In this document: positions 41,841-50,430 of the stretch, piece by piece
Numbering within the stretch: the stretch's first letter is position 1
Layout of the letters: every line of letters begins with the position of its first letter
The notes under the pieces: model-generated
Told to the model about the DNA's origin: nothing
Seen by the model: the letters and a program-made list of their open reading frames with translations, nothing else
Databases searched by the model: none
Origin: Streptomyces sp. S.PB5
Lineage (GTDB): Bacteria > Actinomycetota > Actinomycetes > Streptomycetales > Streptomycetaceae
Direction of reading: 5' to 3'
Assembly: GCF_030403745.1 (NCBI RefSeq)
Contig: NZ_JAQMWP010000005.1
Coordinates: 248,001-312,000, forward strand
DNA: 64,000 bases
Translations under genes and position numbers: made by a program

Positions 41841-42932
41841 CTACTTGAGCTCGTCCTCCGTGAAGTACTCCTCGCGGGCCAGGATCTCGTAGTTCGACTT
41901 GTCGATGCTCGTCGGCTGGAGCAGGCGGGCGGGGACGGGCTTGACGCCGTTCTTGTAGGTCACCGTGTCGTCCACCGACGGGTTCCGGTCGTTGAGGATG
42001 TCGTCGATCATGGTGCAGGCGGCGTCGGCGAGGTTGCGGACGTCCTTGAAGACGGTCTGCGACTGGTCGCCGGCGATGATCGACTTCACCGAGGGCAGTT
42101 CCGCGTCCTGGCCGGTGACGATCGGGAGGGGTTTGGCGGCGGTGTCGTAGCCGTCCGCGTTCAGCGCGGCCAGGATGCCCCTGGAGATGCCGTCGTACGG
42201 GGAGAGGACCGCGTCGAGCTGCTTGGTGGCGTAGAACTCGTCGAGGAGGTCGGCCATGCGCTTCTGTGCGGTGGGGCCGTCCCAGCGCAGGGTGGTGATC
42301 TTCCCGAGCCCGGTCTGGCCGGACGGGACGATCAGCTGCTTGCTCTCCAGGTACGGCTCCAGGAGCGCCATCGAACCCTCGTAGAAGAACTTGGTGTTGT
42401 TGTCGTCGGGGGAACCGGCGAACAGTTCGATGTTGAACGGGCCGTCCTCGCCGTCCTCCAGGCCGAGCTTCTCGATGATGTGGTGGGCCTGCATCCGGCC
42501 GACCATCTCGTTGTCGAAGGAGATGTAGTAGTCGACGTTCTTGGTGCCGAGGATGAGCCGGTCATAGGCGATCACGGCGATGCCCGCCTCGGCGGCCCGC
42601 TGCAGCACGCTGTTCAGGGACTTGTTGTCGATGGCCGCGATGATCAGTGCTTCGACACCCTGGTCTATCAGTTTCCCTATCTGTGCGACCTGGGCCTTCG
42701 GATCGTCGTCGCCGTAGACGAGTTCGGACTTGAACTCCCTGGCCTTCAGGCCCTCGACAAGGCTCTTGCCGTCGAGGAGCCAGCGCTCGGAGGCCCGGGT
42801 CGGCATCGCGATGCCGACGGTGCCGCCGCCCCCGGAACCGCCCGTGGAGCTGCCCTCCTTGTTCTGTCCGCAGGCGGACAGGGTAAGGGCGAGCGAGGCG
42901 GCTCCGGTGAGGACGGCTCTTCGATTGAGCAT
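41841..42932 (-). CDS. Sugar ABC transporter substrate-binding lipoprotein (ChvE/XylF type)
   Basis: The 363-residue lipoprotein has a lipobox LTLSAC with lipidated C21, a Ser/Gly linker, and a periplasmic-binding-protein fold. Its signatures are VGIAMPTRASERWLLDG, GVEALIIAAIDNKSLNSVLQ and VIAYDRLILGTKNVDYYISF, as in the multiple-sugar or xylose-binding protein ChvE. LAALNADGYDTAAKPLPIVT and VFKDVRNLADAA complete the fold. The usual GguA/GguB-type ATPase and permease genes are absent on both sides, so it must use components encoded elsewhere. A 12-bp palindrome about 140 bases upstream may bind a sugar-responsive repressor. Confidence 0.92.
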   Translation of the reverse strand: MLNRRAVLTGAASLALTLSACGQNKEGSSTGGSGGGGTVGIAMPTRASERWLLDGKSLVEGLKAREFKSELVYGDDDPKAQVAQIGKLIDQGVEALIIAAIDNKSLNSVLQRAAEAGIAVIAYDRLILGTKNVDYYISFDNEMVGRMQAHHIIEKLGLEDGEDGPFNIELFAGSPDDNNTKFFYEGSMALLEPYLESKQLIVPSGQTGLGKITTLRWDGPTAQKRMADLLDEFYATKQLDAVLSPYDGISRGILAALNADGYDTAAKPLPIVTGQDAELPSVKSIIAGDQSQTVFKDVRNLADAACTMIDDILNDRNPSVDDTVTYKNGVKPVPARLLQPTSIDKSNYEILAREEYFTEDELK

Positions 42933-43072
42933 GGTGGCAGTTCCCTGTTCTTCTCGTCTTTGAGGGGACAGGCCGGACCTCGGTCAGGGGCGGGCCTGGG
43001 CGGATCAGCTGGGCGCACGGGTGTGGTGGCCGCAAGCGCGCCGACTCCGGGAATGCACACGGCACTCGCCTC

Positions 43073-43084
43073 TCGAACGTTCGA
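43073..43084. promoter_or_regulatory. 12-bp palindrome, candidate sugar-repressor operator
   Basis: TCGAACGTTCGA is a perfect palindrome in the A/T-richer region 140 bases upstream of the ChvE-like gene. It resembles LacI/ROK family operators with a central CG step. No regulator gene is adjacent. Confidence 0.45.
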
Positions 43085-43226
43085 AATGCCGTTACATGTT
43101 CGGAAAGTTGGCGTGACAGTAGGGGCTGATGTGAAGAGTGTCAACGGTACGAACAGGAACGGTTACAGAAAGGTACGGGCCTTTGCTGGTCAGAGCGGCC
43201 CGGCCGCCGGCCGTCAGGCCAGCCCC

Positions 43227-44603
43227 TCAGGCCAGACCGAAGCGCTCGGCGTGCACCTGTCGCGCGGGCACCCGCAGGGCCCGCAGCCCGGACAGCACGG
43301 CCGCGGTCATGGCGGGCGGGCCGCAGACGTACACATCGCGTGCGGTGATGTCGGGGACGAGGCGATACAGGCTCTCCGGGCCGAACGGCGGAGCGCCTGC
43401 CTCGGCCGTCCGGCCCGTGAGCAGATGCAGCCGCCCGCCGCGGAGCGCGACCAGGTGCCGCACCTCGTTCAGCAGCACGGCGTCGGCCTCGCTGCGCACC
43501 CGGTACAGCACGACGACGTCACCGGCCGACTGCTCCTCCAGCATCGCCCGCACCGGCGTGATCCCGACGCCCCCGGCGATCAGCAGGGCCCCGGGCCGGG
43601 TCCGGTGCAGCGAGGTGAAGGCGCCGTACGGTCCCTCGACGAAGGCGCGGCTGCCGACCGGGAGGTCCCGCAGTCCGGCGCTGGCGTCGCCGACCGCCTT
43701 GGCCGTGAGCCGCAGCCCCCGTCCGTCGGGCGCCGCGGACAGGGAGAAGGGGTTGGTCAGCCACCAGTGGTTGTGCCCGGGGAACCGCCAGATGCAGAAC
43801 TGGCCCGCGCGGGCGGGGAGTTTGTCGAGGTGCCGGCCCGTGACGTACACGGAGACCACACGGTCCGACTCCGGCACCACGGCCGCGACCCGGAACCGGT
43901 GGTAGGCGTTGCGCCACACCGGCACCACGACCCGCCCGGTCAGCAGGGCACCGAAGGCGAACAGCCACAGGAACCACCAGTAGGCCCTGGCGAACGCGGA
44001 GGACGTGAAGGTCGTGGTCTCCAGCAGCTGATGGACGAACGCCAGGCCCAGGGCCACGTAGAGCAGCGTGTGCAGTCCGTGCCAGACCTCGTAGCGCAGC
44101 CGTCGGCGCAGGGGCCGGGTGGAGATCACGCCGATCACGAGGATCGTGGCCGCGGCCCACATGCCCAGCAGGGACGCCGGTACGCCGCTCAGCGCGACGA
44201 ACGTCTTCGCCATGGACGTGTCGTCGAGGACCGCGAACCCGAGCACCACCAGCGTGGCGTGGGTCAGCACGGTCCACAGCAGGGTGAAGCCGACCCAGCG
44301 GTGCCACACCGTGAGCCGGTCCATCCCGATACGGCGGTCCAGCCACGGCAGCCTCGCCACCAGCAGGAGCTGGAACAGGATCAGCAGGGCCGCGTGCACT
44401 CCGAAGAACTTCGCGACCGTGAGTACGTCGTTCTTGCCCGACCCCGCGCTGAGGAACAGCCCCTCGACGATCGCCACGTTGGCGATCACGAAGGCCCACA
44501 TCGCCCCGCGCGCCGCGTCCACCGGCAGCAGGGCGCCCCTGGTACCCCTGCCACCCCTGCCGTCCCTGCCACCCCTGGGCACCGCATCGCTCGTCGCCGC
44601 CAT
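43227..44603 (-). CDS. Ferric-reductase-like flavocytochrome/FNR-type oxidoreductase
   Basis: The 458-residue membrane protein has about six membrane segments (30-225) of the ferric reductase-like (FRD/NOX) domain. Paired histidines that could hold haem occur in VWHRWVGFTLLWTVLTHATL and VWHGLHTLLYVALGLAFVHQ. An FAD-binding domain (about 235-330: FPGHNHWWLTNPFSLSAAP) and a NAD(P)H domain (LIAGGVGITPVRAMLEEQ, VYVCGPPAMTAAVL) follow. It probably passes electrons from NAD(P)H across the membrane to iron or oxygen. The ATG at 44603 follows GAGAGGGA. The N-terminal GGRDGRGGRGTRG stretch stems from a 9-bp DNA repeat (TGCCACCCC). Confidence 0.88.
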   Translation of the reverse strand: MAATSDAVPRGGRDGRGGRGTRGALLPVDAARGAMWAFVIANVAIVEGLFLSAGSGKNDVLTVAKFFGVHAALLILFQLLLVARLPWLDRRIGMDRLTVWHRWVGFTLLWTVLTHATLVVLGFAVLDDTSMAKTFVALSGVPASLLGMWAAATILVIGVISTRPLRRRLRYEVWHGLHTLLYVALGLAFVHQLLETTTFTSSAFARAYWWFLWLFAFGALLTGRVVVPVWRNAYHRFRVAAVVPESDRVVSVYVTGRHLDKLPARAGQFCIWRFPGHNHWWLTNPFSLSAAPDGRGLRLTAKAVGDASAGLRDLPVGSRAFVEGPYGAFTSLHRTRPGALLIAGGVGITPVRAMLEEQSAGDVVVLYRVRSEADAVLLNEVRHLVALRGGRLHLLTGRTAEAGAPPFGPESLYRLVPDITARDVYVCGPPAMTAAVLSGLRALRVPARQVHAERFGLA

Positions 44604-44822
44604 GGTCCCTCTCATCCCCCGAGGCCGCGCTATTCACGGCCGTTTACACAAACCCCATGAATACTCACCGATCGGGTCGAATCCACACCCCGACCGGATA
44701 AAGGTACGGCGAACGGACCCGATGTGTTCAGGCCATGCCGACTTCCCTTCGGAGGCGGAGCGGCATGTGACGGATCCGACGGCCGCCCCGGCCGGCGGCC
44801 CGGGGGGCGCATACTGAGCGCA

Positions 44823-45044
44823 ATGACAAAGCCATCAGCACCGAAGCGCCATTTGCCCACCAGCCCTTTCAGGGCCCCGGTCACGCCGGTCCCCAAGCAG
44901 TTCGCCGTGGGGGACCAGGTCACACACGACGTGTACGGCCTCGGCCGAGTGATCGGTATCGAGGAAGGAATCGCGGCGTTCGTCGATTTCGGATCAGTGC
45001 GGGAGCGGATCCTGAGCCCCTACACCAAGATGAGCAAGCTCTAG
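44823..45044 (+). CDS. Small CarD/KOW-like domain protein, 73 residues
   Basis: After a 25-residue proline-rich start (MTKPSAPKRHLPTSPFRAPV) the protein reads QFAVGDQVTHDVYGLGRVIG, then IAAFVDFGSVRERILSPYTKM. The pattern G-D-x-V-x-H-x-x-Y-G-x-G-x-V-x-G is that of the beta-barrel RNA-polymerase-interacting module found in CarD and Mfd. The protein is far shorter than CarD (about 160 residues) and lacks the C-terminal DNA-binding part. Small proteins like this are common in Streptomyces and are not characterised. The ATG at 44823 gives a canonical N-terminus. It is divergent from the ferric-reductase gene. Confidence 0.75.
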   Translation: MTKPSAPKRHLPTSPFRAPVTPVPKQFAVGDQVTHDVYGLGRVIGIEEGIAAFVDFGSVRERILSPYTKMSKL

Positions 45045-45213
45045 CTCTAGCACCGCAGCACCTTGCCGGAAAGCCTTCGAAACATTCGTAAAGTCGAAGT
45101 TCCATTCCGATCTTGCCTTGGCGGGCACTGTCCATCACCTTCGGCAGAATTCGCCAAGCAGGACCGCTGAGCAGGCAATACACGCTTCTCCGCCACCTCC
45201 TCCACGCTCGAAC

Positions 45214-45223
45214 GTTTCGAAAC
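45214..45223. promoter_or_regulatory. GTTTCGAAAC palindrome upstream of the xylanase operon
   Basis: This perfect 10-bp palindrome lies 83 bases before the xylanase start and is followed by CCGAAACC and two overlapping TTGACA words (45238-45250). A second, looser CTTCGAAACATTCG sequence is near 45077. CGAAA/TTTCG elements have been reported before Streptomyces xylanase genes as repressor sites; use here is inferred. Confidence 0.55.
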
Positions 45224-45305
45224 AATTACCGAAACCATTGACAGTTGACAGGGCCACTCCAAAACTGCCGATGACCGAGCTACTCGACGAGGAGGAAGCA
45301 GGCAC

Positions 45306-46007
45306 ATGAACGACGCACCCGCACCCACGCCCCCGCCCGCACGCCCCATGAGCCGCCGGACGTTCGTCAGCGGTGCCGGTACCACGGCGCTGGCCCTCGC
45401 CACCGGACTCGCCCTGCCCGGCACCGCGCACGCGGACACCGTCATCACCACCAACCAGACCGGGACGAACAACGGGTACTACTACTCGTTCTGGACCGAC
45501 GCCCCCGGCACCGTCTCCATGACGCTCGCCTCCGGCGGCAACTACCGCACCTCGTGGAGCAACACCGGCAACTTCGTCGCGGGGAAGGGATGGGGCAACG
45601 GCAGCCGCAGGACCGTGAGCTACTCGGGGTCCTTCAACCCGTCCGGGAACGCCTACCTCTGCCTCTACGGCTGGACGTCCAACCCGCTCGTCGAGTACTA
45701 CATCGTCGACAACTGGGGCACCTACCGGCCGACGGGGGCGTACAAGGGCACCGTGACCAGCGACGGCGGGACGTACGACATCTACCAGACCACCCGCTAC
45801 AACGCCCCGTCCGTCGAGGGCACCCGCACCTTCAACCAGTACTGGAGCGTCCGGCAGTCCAGGCGGACCGGCGGTTCCATCACCACCGGGAACCACTTCG
45901 ACGCCTGGGGCCGGGCCGGGATGGGGCTCGGCAGCTTCAGGTACTACATGATCATGGCGACCGAGGGCTACCAGAGCAGCGGCAACTCCAACATCACGGT
46001 GGCGTGA
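45306..46007 (+). CDS. xlnC: GH11 endo-1,4-beta-xylanase, Tat-exported
   Basis: The 233-residue enzyme cleaves xylan outside the cell. The long signal (1-43) carries the twin-arginine motif SRRTFVSG and a cleavage site after AHA. The mature part is a single GH11 jelly roll. The nucleophile is E130 in [13 protein letters not shown], and the acid/base is about E220 in [12 protein letters not shown]. There is no carbohydrate-binding module, unlike XlnB, so it resembles XlnC of S. lividans, which is also Tat-exported; the symbol follows that similarity. The ATG follows GAGGAGGAAG. A deacetylase gene starts two bases after the stop, forming an operon. Confidence 0.93.
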   Translation: MNDAPAPTPPPARPMSRRTFVSGAGTTALALATGLALPGTAHADTVITTNQTGTNNGYYYSFWTDAPGTVSMTLASGGNYRTSWSNTGNFVAGKGWGNGSRRTVSYSGSFNPSGNAYLCLYGWTSNPLVEYYIVDNWGTYRPTGAYKGTVTSDGGTYDIYQTTRYNAPSVEGTRTFNQYWSVRQSRRTGGSITTGNHFDAWGRAGMGLGSFRYYMIMATEGYQSSGNSNITVA

Positions 46008-46009
46008 GG

Positions 46010-46759
46010 ATGGGCAGCCACCTCATGGGCAACGACCGTATGGGCAGCGACCGTGTGCGCAGCCGCCGGAACATCCCGTTAACGGCGTCCCTCGGTACCC
46101 GGCTCGCCGTCCTCACCGCCGTCGCCGCCGGGGCCCTCACCGTCCCGGCCGCCACCGCCCCCACCCCCGCCCAGGCCGCCGCCTGCAACGGCTACGTCGG
46201 GCTCACCTACGACGACGGCCCGTCCGGCAACACCCCGGCCCTGCTCAACGCGCTCCGCCAGAACGGGCTGCGGGCCACCATGTTCAACGAGGGCCGGTAC
46301 GCCGCCGCCAACCCCGTGCAGGTGCGGGCCCAGGTCAGCGCGGGGATGTGGGTCGGCAACCACAGTTACACCCACCCGCATCTCACCCAGCAGAGCCAGG
46401 CGACGATCGACTCCGAGATCCAGCGGACCCAGCAGGCCGTCGCGAACGCGGGCGGTGGTACGCCGAGACTGTTCCGGCCGCCGTACGGCGAGACCAACGC
46501 GACGGTCAGGGCGGTCGCCGCCAAGTACGGGCTGACCGAGATCCTCTGGAACGTCGACTCGCAGGACTGGAACGGCGCCAGTACGGACGCGATCGTGGCG
46601 GCCGCCGGGCGTCTCACCAACGGGCAGATCATCCTCATGCACGACTGGTCCGCCAACTCCCTCGCCGCGGTCCCCCGGATCGCCCAGGGGCTGGCCGCGC
46701 GGGACCTGTGCGCCGGGATGATCTCCCCGGCGACCGGCCGCGCGGTGGCTCCGGGCTAG
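46010..46759 (+). CDS. axeA: CE4 polysaccharide deacetylase, probable acetylxylan esterase
   Basis: The 249-residue secreted enzyme removes acetyl groups, probably from xylan. The signal is about 1-57. NodB-type motifs are complete: TYDDGP with the catalytic and metal aspartates (68-69), HSYTHPHL with metal histidines (118, 122), RPPYGETN, LWNVDSQDW and ILMHDW. S. lividans AxeA (335 residues) has an added cellulose/xylan-binding domain, which is missing here. The start follows the xylanase stop by two bases, so the two are coupled. The first 18 residues hold a DNA repeat of ATGGGCA(A/G)C units, so later ATGs (46025, 46040) are possible starts. Confidence 0.88.
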   Translation: MGSHLMGNDRMGSDRVRSRRNIPLTASLGTRLAVLTAVAAGALTVPAATAPTPAQAAACNGYVGLTYDDGPSGNTPALLNALRQNGLRATMFNEGRYAAANPVQVRAQVSAGMWVGNHSYTHPHLTQQSQATIDSEIQRTQQAVANAGGGTPRLFRPPYGETNATVRAVAAKYGLTEILWNVDSQDWNGASTDAIVAAAGRLTNGQIILMHDWSANSLAAVPRIAQGLAARDLCAGMISPATGRAVAPG

Positions 46760-46879
46760 CGGCGGACCGGGCGGCAGCTGACCGCCGTACGCGGGCATGT
46801 CGTATCCTCACCGCACCTGCCGTGCCCGTGACCTGGGGGGTTCCAGGGTCCGCGGCCGGCTCGAAACACATGGGGATTC

Positions 46880-47644
46880 ATGCGTGCAGCAGTCATGGGC
46901 GCCGCTCTCGGCGGCGCCCTCCTCCTTGCCGGTTCCGTGCTCACCGCGCCGGCCGCGTCCGCCGCGGAGACGGGTGTGGTGATCGAGAAGGTGTCGGTCA
47001 ACGGTGGCAAGTCCATCGTCTTCGGTATCTCCCGCACGGAGTCGTTCACGATCGCGGTGACCGTCTCCGACGACTCCGGGATCAGCAAGGATCTCGCGTT
47101 CCTGGCGATCGAGCGGGAGAAGGGCGACGACTACTGGTCGTTCCACGGCACGCCCACGTGCACGGCCGTCAGCTCCACCACGTCCAACTGCAAGCTCACC
47201 GTGCAGCTGGAGAAGAACATCGACCTGCCCCGCAACACCCTCGCGGGCCCCTGGGACGTGTACGTCCAGTTCCAGGCCAAGGACGGTGACTACTACGGCG
47301 GCGACTGGGGCACCCACCCCGTCAAGCGCCGCTCCACACTCGGCGTCGACGCCGCCCCCGAGCCCGTCGCCAAGGGCAAGGCCATCACGGTCACCGGCAA
47401 GCTGGCCCGGGCCAACTGGGACAGGTACACGTACGCCGGCTACACCTCGCAGCCGGTCAAGCTGCAGTTCCGGCCCAAGAACAGCAGCACCTACACCACG
47501 GTCAAGACGGTGACGACCGACAGCACGGGCAAGCTCCGGACCACCGTCACGGCCACCCAGGACGGCTACTGGCGCTGGGCGTTCGCCGGCACGACCACGA
47601 CCGCGGCGGTCAAGGCGAGCGGCGACTACGTCGACGTGCGCTGA
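46880..47644 (+). CDS. Secreted protein with two beta-rich domains, function unknown
   Basis: The 254-residue protein has a Sec signal (MRAAVMGAALGGALLLAGSV, cleavage after ASA near 28). The first domain (about 30-150) has a likely disulfide pair in TCTAVSSTTSNCKL. The second domain (about 155-254) reads GKAITVTGKLARANWDRYTY, then KLQFRPKNSSTYTTVKTVTT, GKLRTTVTA and GYWRWAFAGT. This is an Ig-like fold common at the end of Streptomyces secreted proteins. No catalytic motif is evident. It lies 120 bases after the xylan operon in the same direction and might be part of a wall- or substrate-binding function, but nothing in the sequence proves that. Confidence 0.75.
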   Translation: MRAAVMGAALGGALLLAGSVLTAPAASAAETGVVIEKVSVNGGKSIVFGISRTESFTIAVTVSDDSGISKDLAFLAIEREKGDDYWSFHGTPTCTAVSSTTSNCKLTVQLEKNIDLPRNTLAGPWDVYVQFQAKDGDYYGGDWGTHPVKRRSTLGVDAAPEPVAKGKAITVTGKLARANWDRYTYAGYTSQPVKLQFRPKNSSTYTTVKTVTTDSTGKLRTTVTATQDGYWRWAFAGTTTTAAVKASGDYVDVR

Positions 47645-47737
47645 CGAGCCCGACCCGTAGGTCCGGGGGCCCGGGAGGTCAGGGAGGTCCGAGACGCCCG
47701 CAAGGCCCCCGGACCTCCCTGACCGGGTCCCGCCCGG

Positions 47738-48985
47738 TCACTGGCCCAGCGGTGCCGGTGGTGTCGTGTCCGGGATCGCCGGGGGGATCGTGGACGGGGT
47801 GGTCGCCGGGGGGTGGGCTGTTTTCGTCCGTTCCTTGGTCAGGGATTTGGTGATCTTGCGGGCCAGCAGGGGGTCCGCCGGGAGGACGTGGCGGGCGAAC
47901 CAGCGGGCCGCGGCGGGGTCCGGGGAGGGGTCCACGAATTCGGCGCCCGCGTAGTCGTCCAGGGGCGGGTCGTAGATGTAGCCGGAGACTATTCCGTGGG
48001 CGACCAGGCGTTCGACCAGGGCGTCCCGGTCCTCCACCAGCAGGGGGACCCGGAAGAGCGGGAGCGGGCCGTTGTGGGCGGCTCGGTCACGCAGGGCCGG
48101 GGAGGCCCAGGGGGTGCCGGAGAGGAGGGTGACGCCCTCCCGGCGGCGGGACAGGTTCTCGTCCAGGAGGTTCAGGCGGAGGTTGAGTCCCGCGCGGACC
48201 AGGCGGCCGTGGCGGGCTCGGTAGTCGTGCAGGTCGACGCGGATCCACGGGTCGTACGGGAGGAGGCTCGGGGCCTCGTCGGCCGACGCCATCAGTCTCG
48301 GCGCGTGCAGGGGCATGCGGAAGTCGTCGCGTTCCAGGAGGCCCAGGCGTTGCATGGTGCGCCAGGTGGGGCGTACGAGGTGCAGGCCGCGGATCGTGGA
48401 ACGGGCCAGGGGGCGGAGGGCGGCCGACAGGTCCGCCTTCAGCCTCGCCGGGGTGAGGAGGTCGTCCCGGAGGAGTTCCAGCTCCCTTCTCGTCCTTGCG
48501 TCCTCCACCGCCAGGAAGCCGCCCGCCATCGCCGCCACATGCTTGGACAGGCTGAACGCGGCCGCCTTACCGAAGGTCCCGATCGGCTGCCCGTCCACGT
48601 GGGTGCCGATCGCATGCGCCGCGTCCTCGATCAGCGGGATGCCCAAGTCCTCGCAGCGGTCGCGCAGTTCGACGATCCGGTCCGGCATGCCGTACAGGCT
48701 CGTCGTCAGCACCGCGTCCACGCTGCGCCAGGTGGACTCCGGCACCGCCGCCGGATCGATGTTGCCGTCCCACGGGGAGACCGGAGCCTGCACCGGGCGC
48801 AGGCCGGCGGCGAGGACGACGAAGAGGATCACGTCGTCGTTCACCGGGGACATCAGGACGCGGCCGCCGGGGCGGCACCAGCGTCGCAGGGCCAGGTAGA
48901 GCGCGAGTCGTGCCGAGGGCGTGTAGACGCACTCCCGTCCGAGCCGCCGAGTCATCGTCGCGGCGAGCCGCGATCCGTACGGCAT
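47738..48985 (-). CDS. DegT/DnrJ/EryC1/StrS-type PLP enzyme
   Basis: The 415-residue protein belongs to the sugar aminotransferase superfamily using pyridoxal phosphate. The likely PLP lysine is in FGKAAAFSLSKHVAAMAGGF, and the aspartate that binds the ring nitrogen is in IPLIEDAAHAIGTHVDGQPI. The region LTTSLYGMPDRI holds the conserved phosphate-side residues. The C-terminal 40 residues are Thr/Pro-rich and probably disordered. The ATG at 48985 follows GGAAGAGG; the frame is open further upstream, overlapping the next gene. It lies downstream of a BioF2-like acetyltransferase on the same strand, suggesting they modify an amino sugar or surface glycan together. The substrate is unknown. Confidence 0.82.
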   Translation of the reverse strand: MPYGSRLAATMTRRLGRECVYTPSARLALYLALRRWCRPGGRVLMSPVNDDVILFVVLAAGLRPVQAPVSPWDGNIDPAAVPESTWRSVDAVLTTSLYGMPDRIVELRDRCEDLGIPLIEDAAHAIGTHVDGQPIGTFGKAAAFSLSKHVAAMAGGFLAVEDARTRRELELLRDDLLTPARLKADLSAALRPLARSTIRGLHLVRPTWRTMQRLGLLERDDFRMPLHAPRLMASADEAPSLLPYDPWIRVDLHDYRARHGRLVRAGLNLRLNLLDENLSRRREGVTLLSGTPWASPALRDRAAHNGPLPLFRVPLLVEDRDALVERLVAHGIVSGYIYDPPLDDYAGAEFVDPSPDPAAARWFARHVLPADPLLARKITKSLTKERTKTAHPPATTPSTIPPAIPDTTPPAPLGQ

Positions 48986-49125
48986 CGTCACCTCTTCCAG
49001 CAAGGAGTATGTGGAGAGGCGGAGCGTGGGGTCTCCGCAGGGGCACCCGGGAGCGTCGGACGCCCTCGGACGCCTTACCAGCGAGGTACGAACGAGAAGG
49101 GTTCCGTGAAGAGAGGAGGTGCGGC

Positions 49126-50235
49126 TCAGTGCGCCTTCGCGCGCAGGCCGCCCACCGTCTTCAACAGCCGGTCCGCCGGCTCCCGCAGTCGCGGATGCGC
49201 CAGGACCGTGTTCCGCAGGCCCCTGACCGGTCTGCGCCACAGGCGGTGTGCCGCCGACACCGGGTGCGGGCGGTAGGCGAAGCCCTCCCCCACGCGCAGT
49301 TCACGGGTCTTGAGCCAGTCCTTGTACTCCTTCTCGCCGCGCCCCAGGTCCATCACCCGTACGCCCTGCCGCCCCGCCGCCTGAGCCATGCGCAGATGCA
49401 TGATCAACCCCGGGGAGTAGTAACGGAGTTCGGGGTCGTACGCCGTGAACCATGCCGCGAAGACGGTGCGCGAGGTGGGGCCGAAGTGGGCGGCGACGGG
49501 GCGGTCGCCGGCGTAGACGACGGACAGGACGCCGGTGAAGTGCTCCTCGCGGACCTGGAAGAAGTGCTCGGTGAGACCGACGATCCAGGGGCGGGCGAAG
49601 CGGTCCATCCGGCCCGTGCGACGGTACTGGGCGGACTTCCAGCGCATGAGCTGACGTAGCGCCTTCGGGTCGCGCTCGTCGAAGACGAACCTCAACTCAC
49701 CATGATCGCGGGCCAGTCGGCGTTCCTTCTTCAGGACCGTCTTGGCCAGTCCCGGGTACGCGCCGCGCAGCCACTCCGGGTAGCTGCCCTCGACCGACTT
49801 CAGATCGACGACCGGAGAGGCGAACGTCCCGGTGACATACCGCCCGAACGGCTTCTGCTCGTCCACGAGATGGTCGAACTCGAACACCGACAGCCCGCAG
49901 GCCCGCAGCAACTCGCCGGTGTCCCAGGTGACTCCGGGCCGGTGGACCAGCGCCTGACAGTCGGAGAGACCGAGCCCGACGGCCCGGCCGACGCCGAAGG
50001 CGTTGCGTTCGTACGGGAAGAAGCCGACGGCCTCCCCGTGCTCGTGCAGGACCGCCACCCTCGCCCCCGCACGGTACCTGCCGACCCCGGCCGCGAACTC
50101 GGGGGCCAGGAACGGGTTTCCGAAGTCCGGTGACTCGTCCATCACCCGGTGCCAGGCCTCGCGGAGCTCTCCGCCCAGCTCCCCCGGTCTGTGGATCGTG
50201 ATCTGGTTTCTCATGGAGTTGCTCATGGATCGCAT
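49126..50235 (-). CDS. BioF2-like/GNAT (CelD/BcsL) acetyltransferase
   Basis: The 369-residue protein resembles the CelD/BcsL family of FemAB-type acyltransferases. The N-terminal half contains FGNPFLAPEFAAGVGRYRAG and FPYERNAFGVGRAVGLGLSD. The C-terminal GNAT half has FTGVLSVVYAGDRPVAAHFG, YYSPGLIMHLRMAQAAGRQG and VMDLGRGEKEYKDWLKTREL. These enzymes usually acylate amino sugars of exopolysaccharide. The ATG at 50235 follows GGGGGAG; upstream in-frame starts at 50265 and 50295 have no ribosome site. The DegT-type gene follows 140 bases later on the same strand, which supports glycan synthesis. Confidence 0.83.
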   Translation of the reverse strand: MRSMSNSMRNQITIHRPGELGGELREAWHRVMDESPDFGNPFLAPEFAAGVGRYRAGARVAVLHEHGEAVGFFPYERNAFGVGRAVGLGLSDCQALVHRPGVTWDTGELLRACGLSVFEFDHLVDEQKPFGRYVTGTFASPVVDLKSVEGSYPEWLRGAYPGLAKTVLKKERRLARDHGELRFVFDERDPKALRQLMRWKSAQYRRTGRMDRFARPWIVGLTEHFFQVREEHFTGVLSVVYAGDRPVAAHFGPTSRTVFAAWFTAYDPELRYYSPGLIMHLRMAQAAGRQGVRVMDLGRGEKEYKDWLKTRELRVGEGFAYRPHPVSAAHRLWRRPVRGLRNTVLAHPRLREPADRLLKTVGGLRAKAH

Positions 50236-50430
50236 GGGCGACCGCTCCCCCCAGTTACCCCCCATGACGCGCCGGCCGCGTCCTGCCACGCGCACATTGT
50301 GCGGTGAGGCTCAAACGTCGCGAAACAGTACGCAGGCTGTCAAGGGTGCCTGTCGTAACGGAACCGCACGGAGCGGGATGTTCCGCTCCGTCGCCGGTGC
50401 GGTGTCCGACCCGCCCGTTAAGCTGACCGG

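Noticed and set aside
41829..44660. 943-codon plus-strand frame
   Set aside because: Exact antisense of the ChvE-like and ferric-reductase genes, which have clear family motifs; the frame itself has none.
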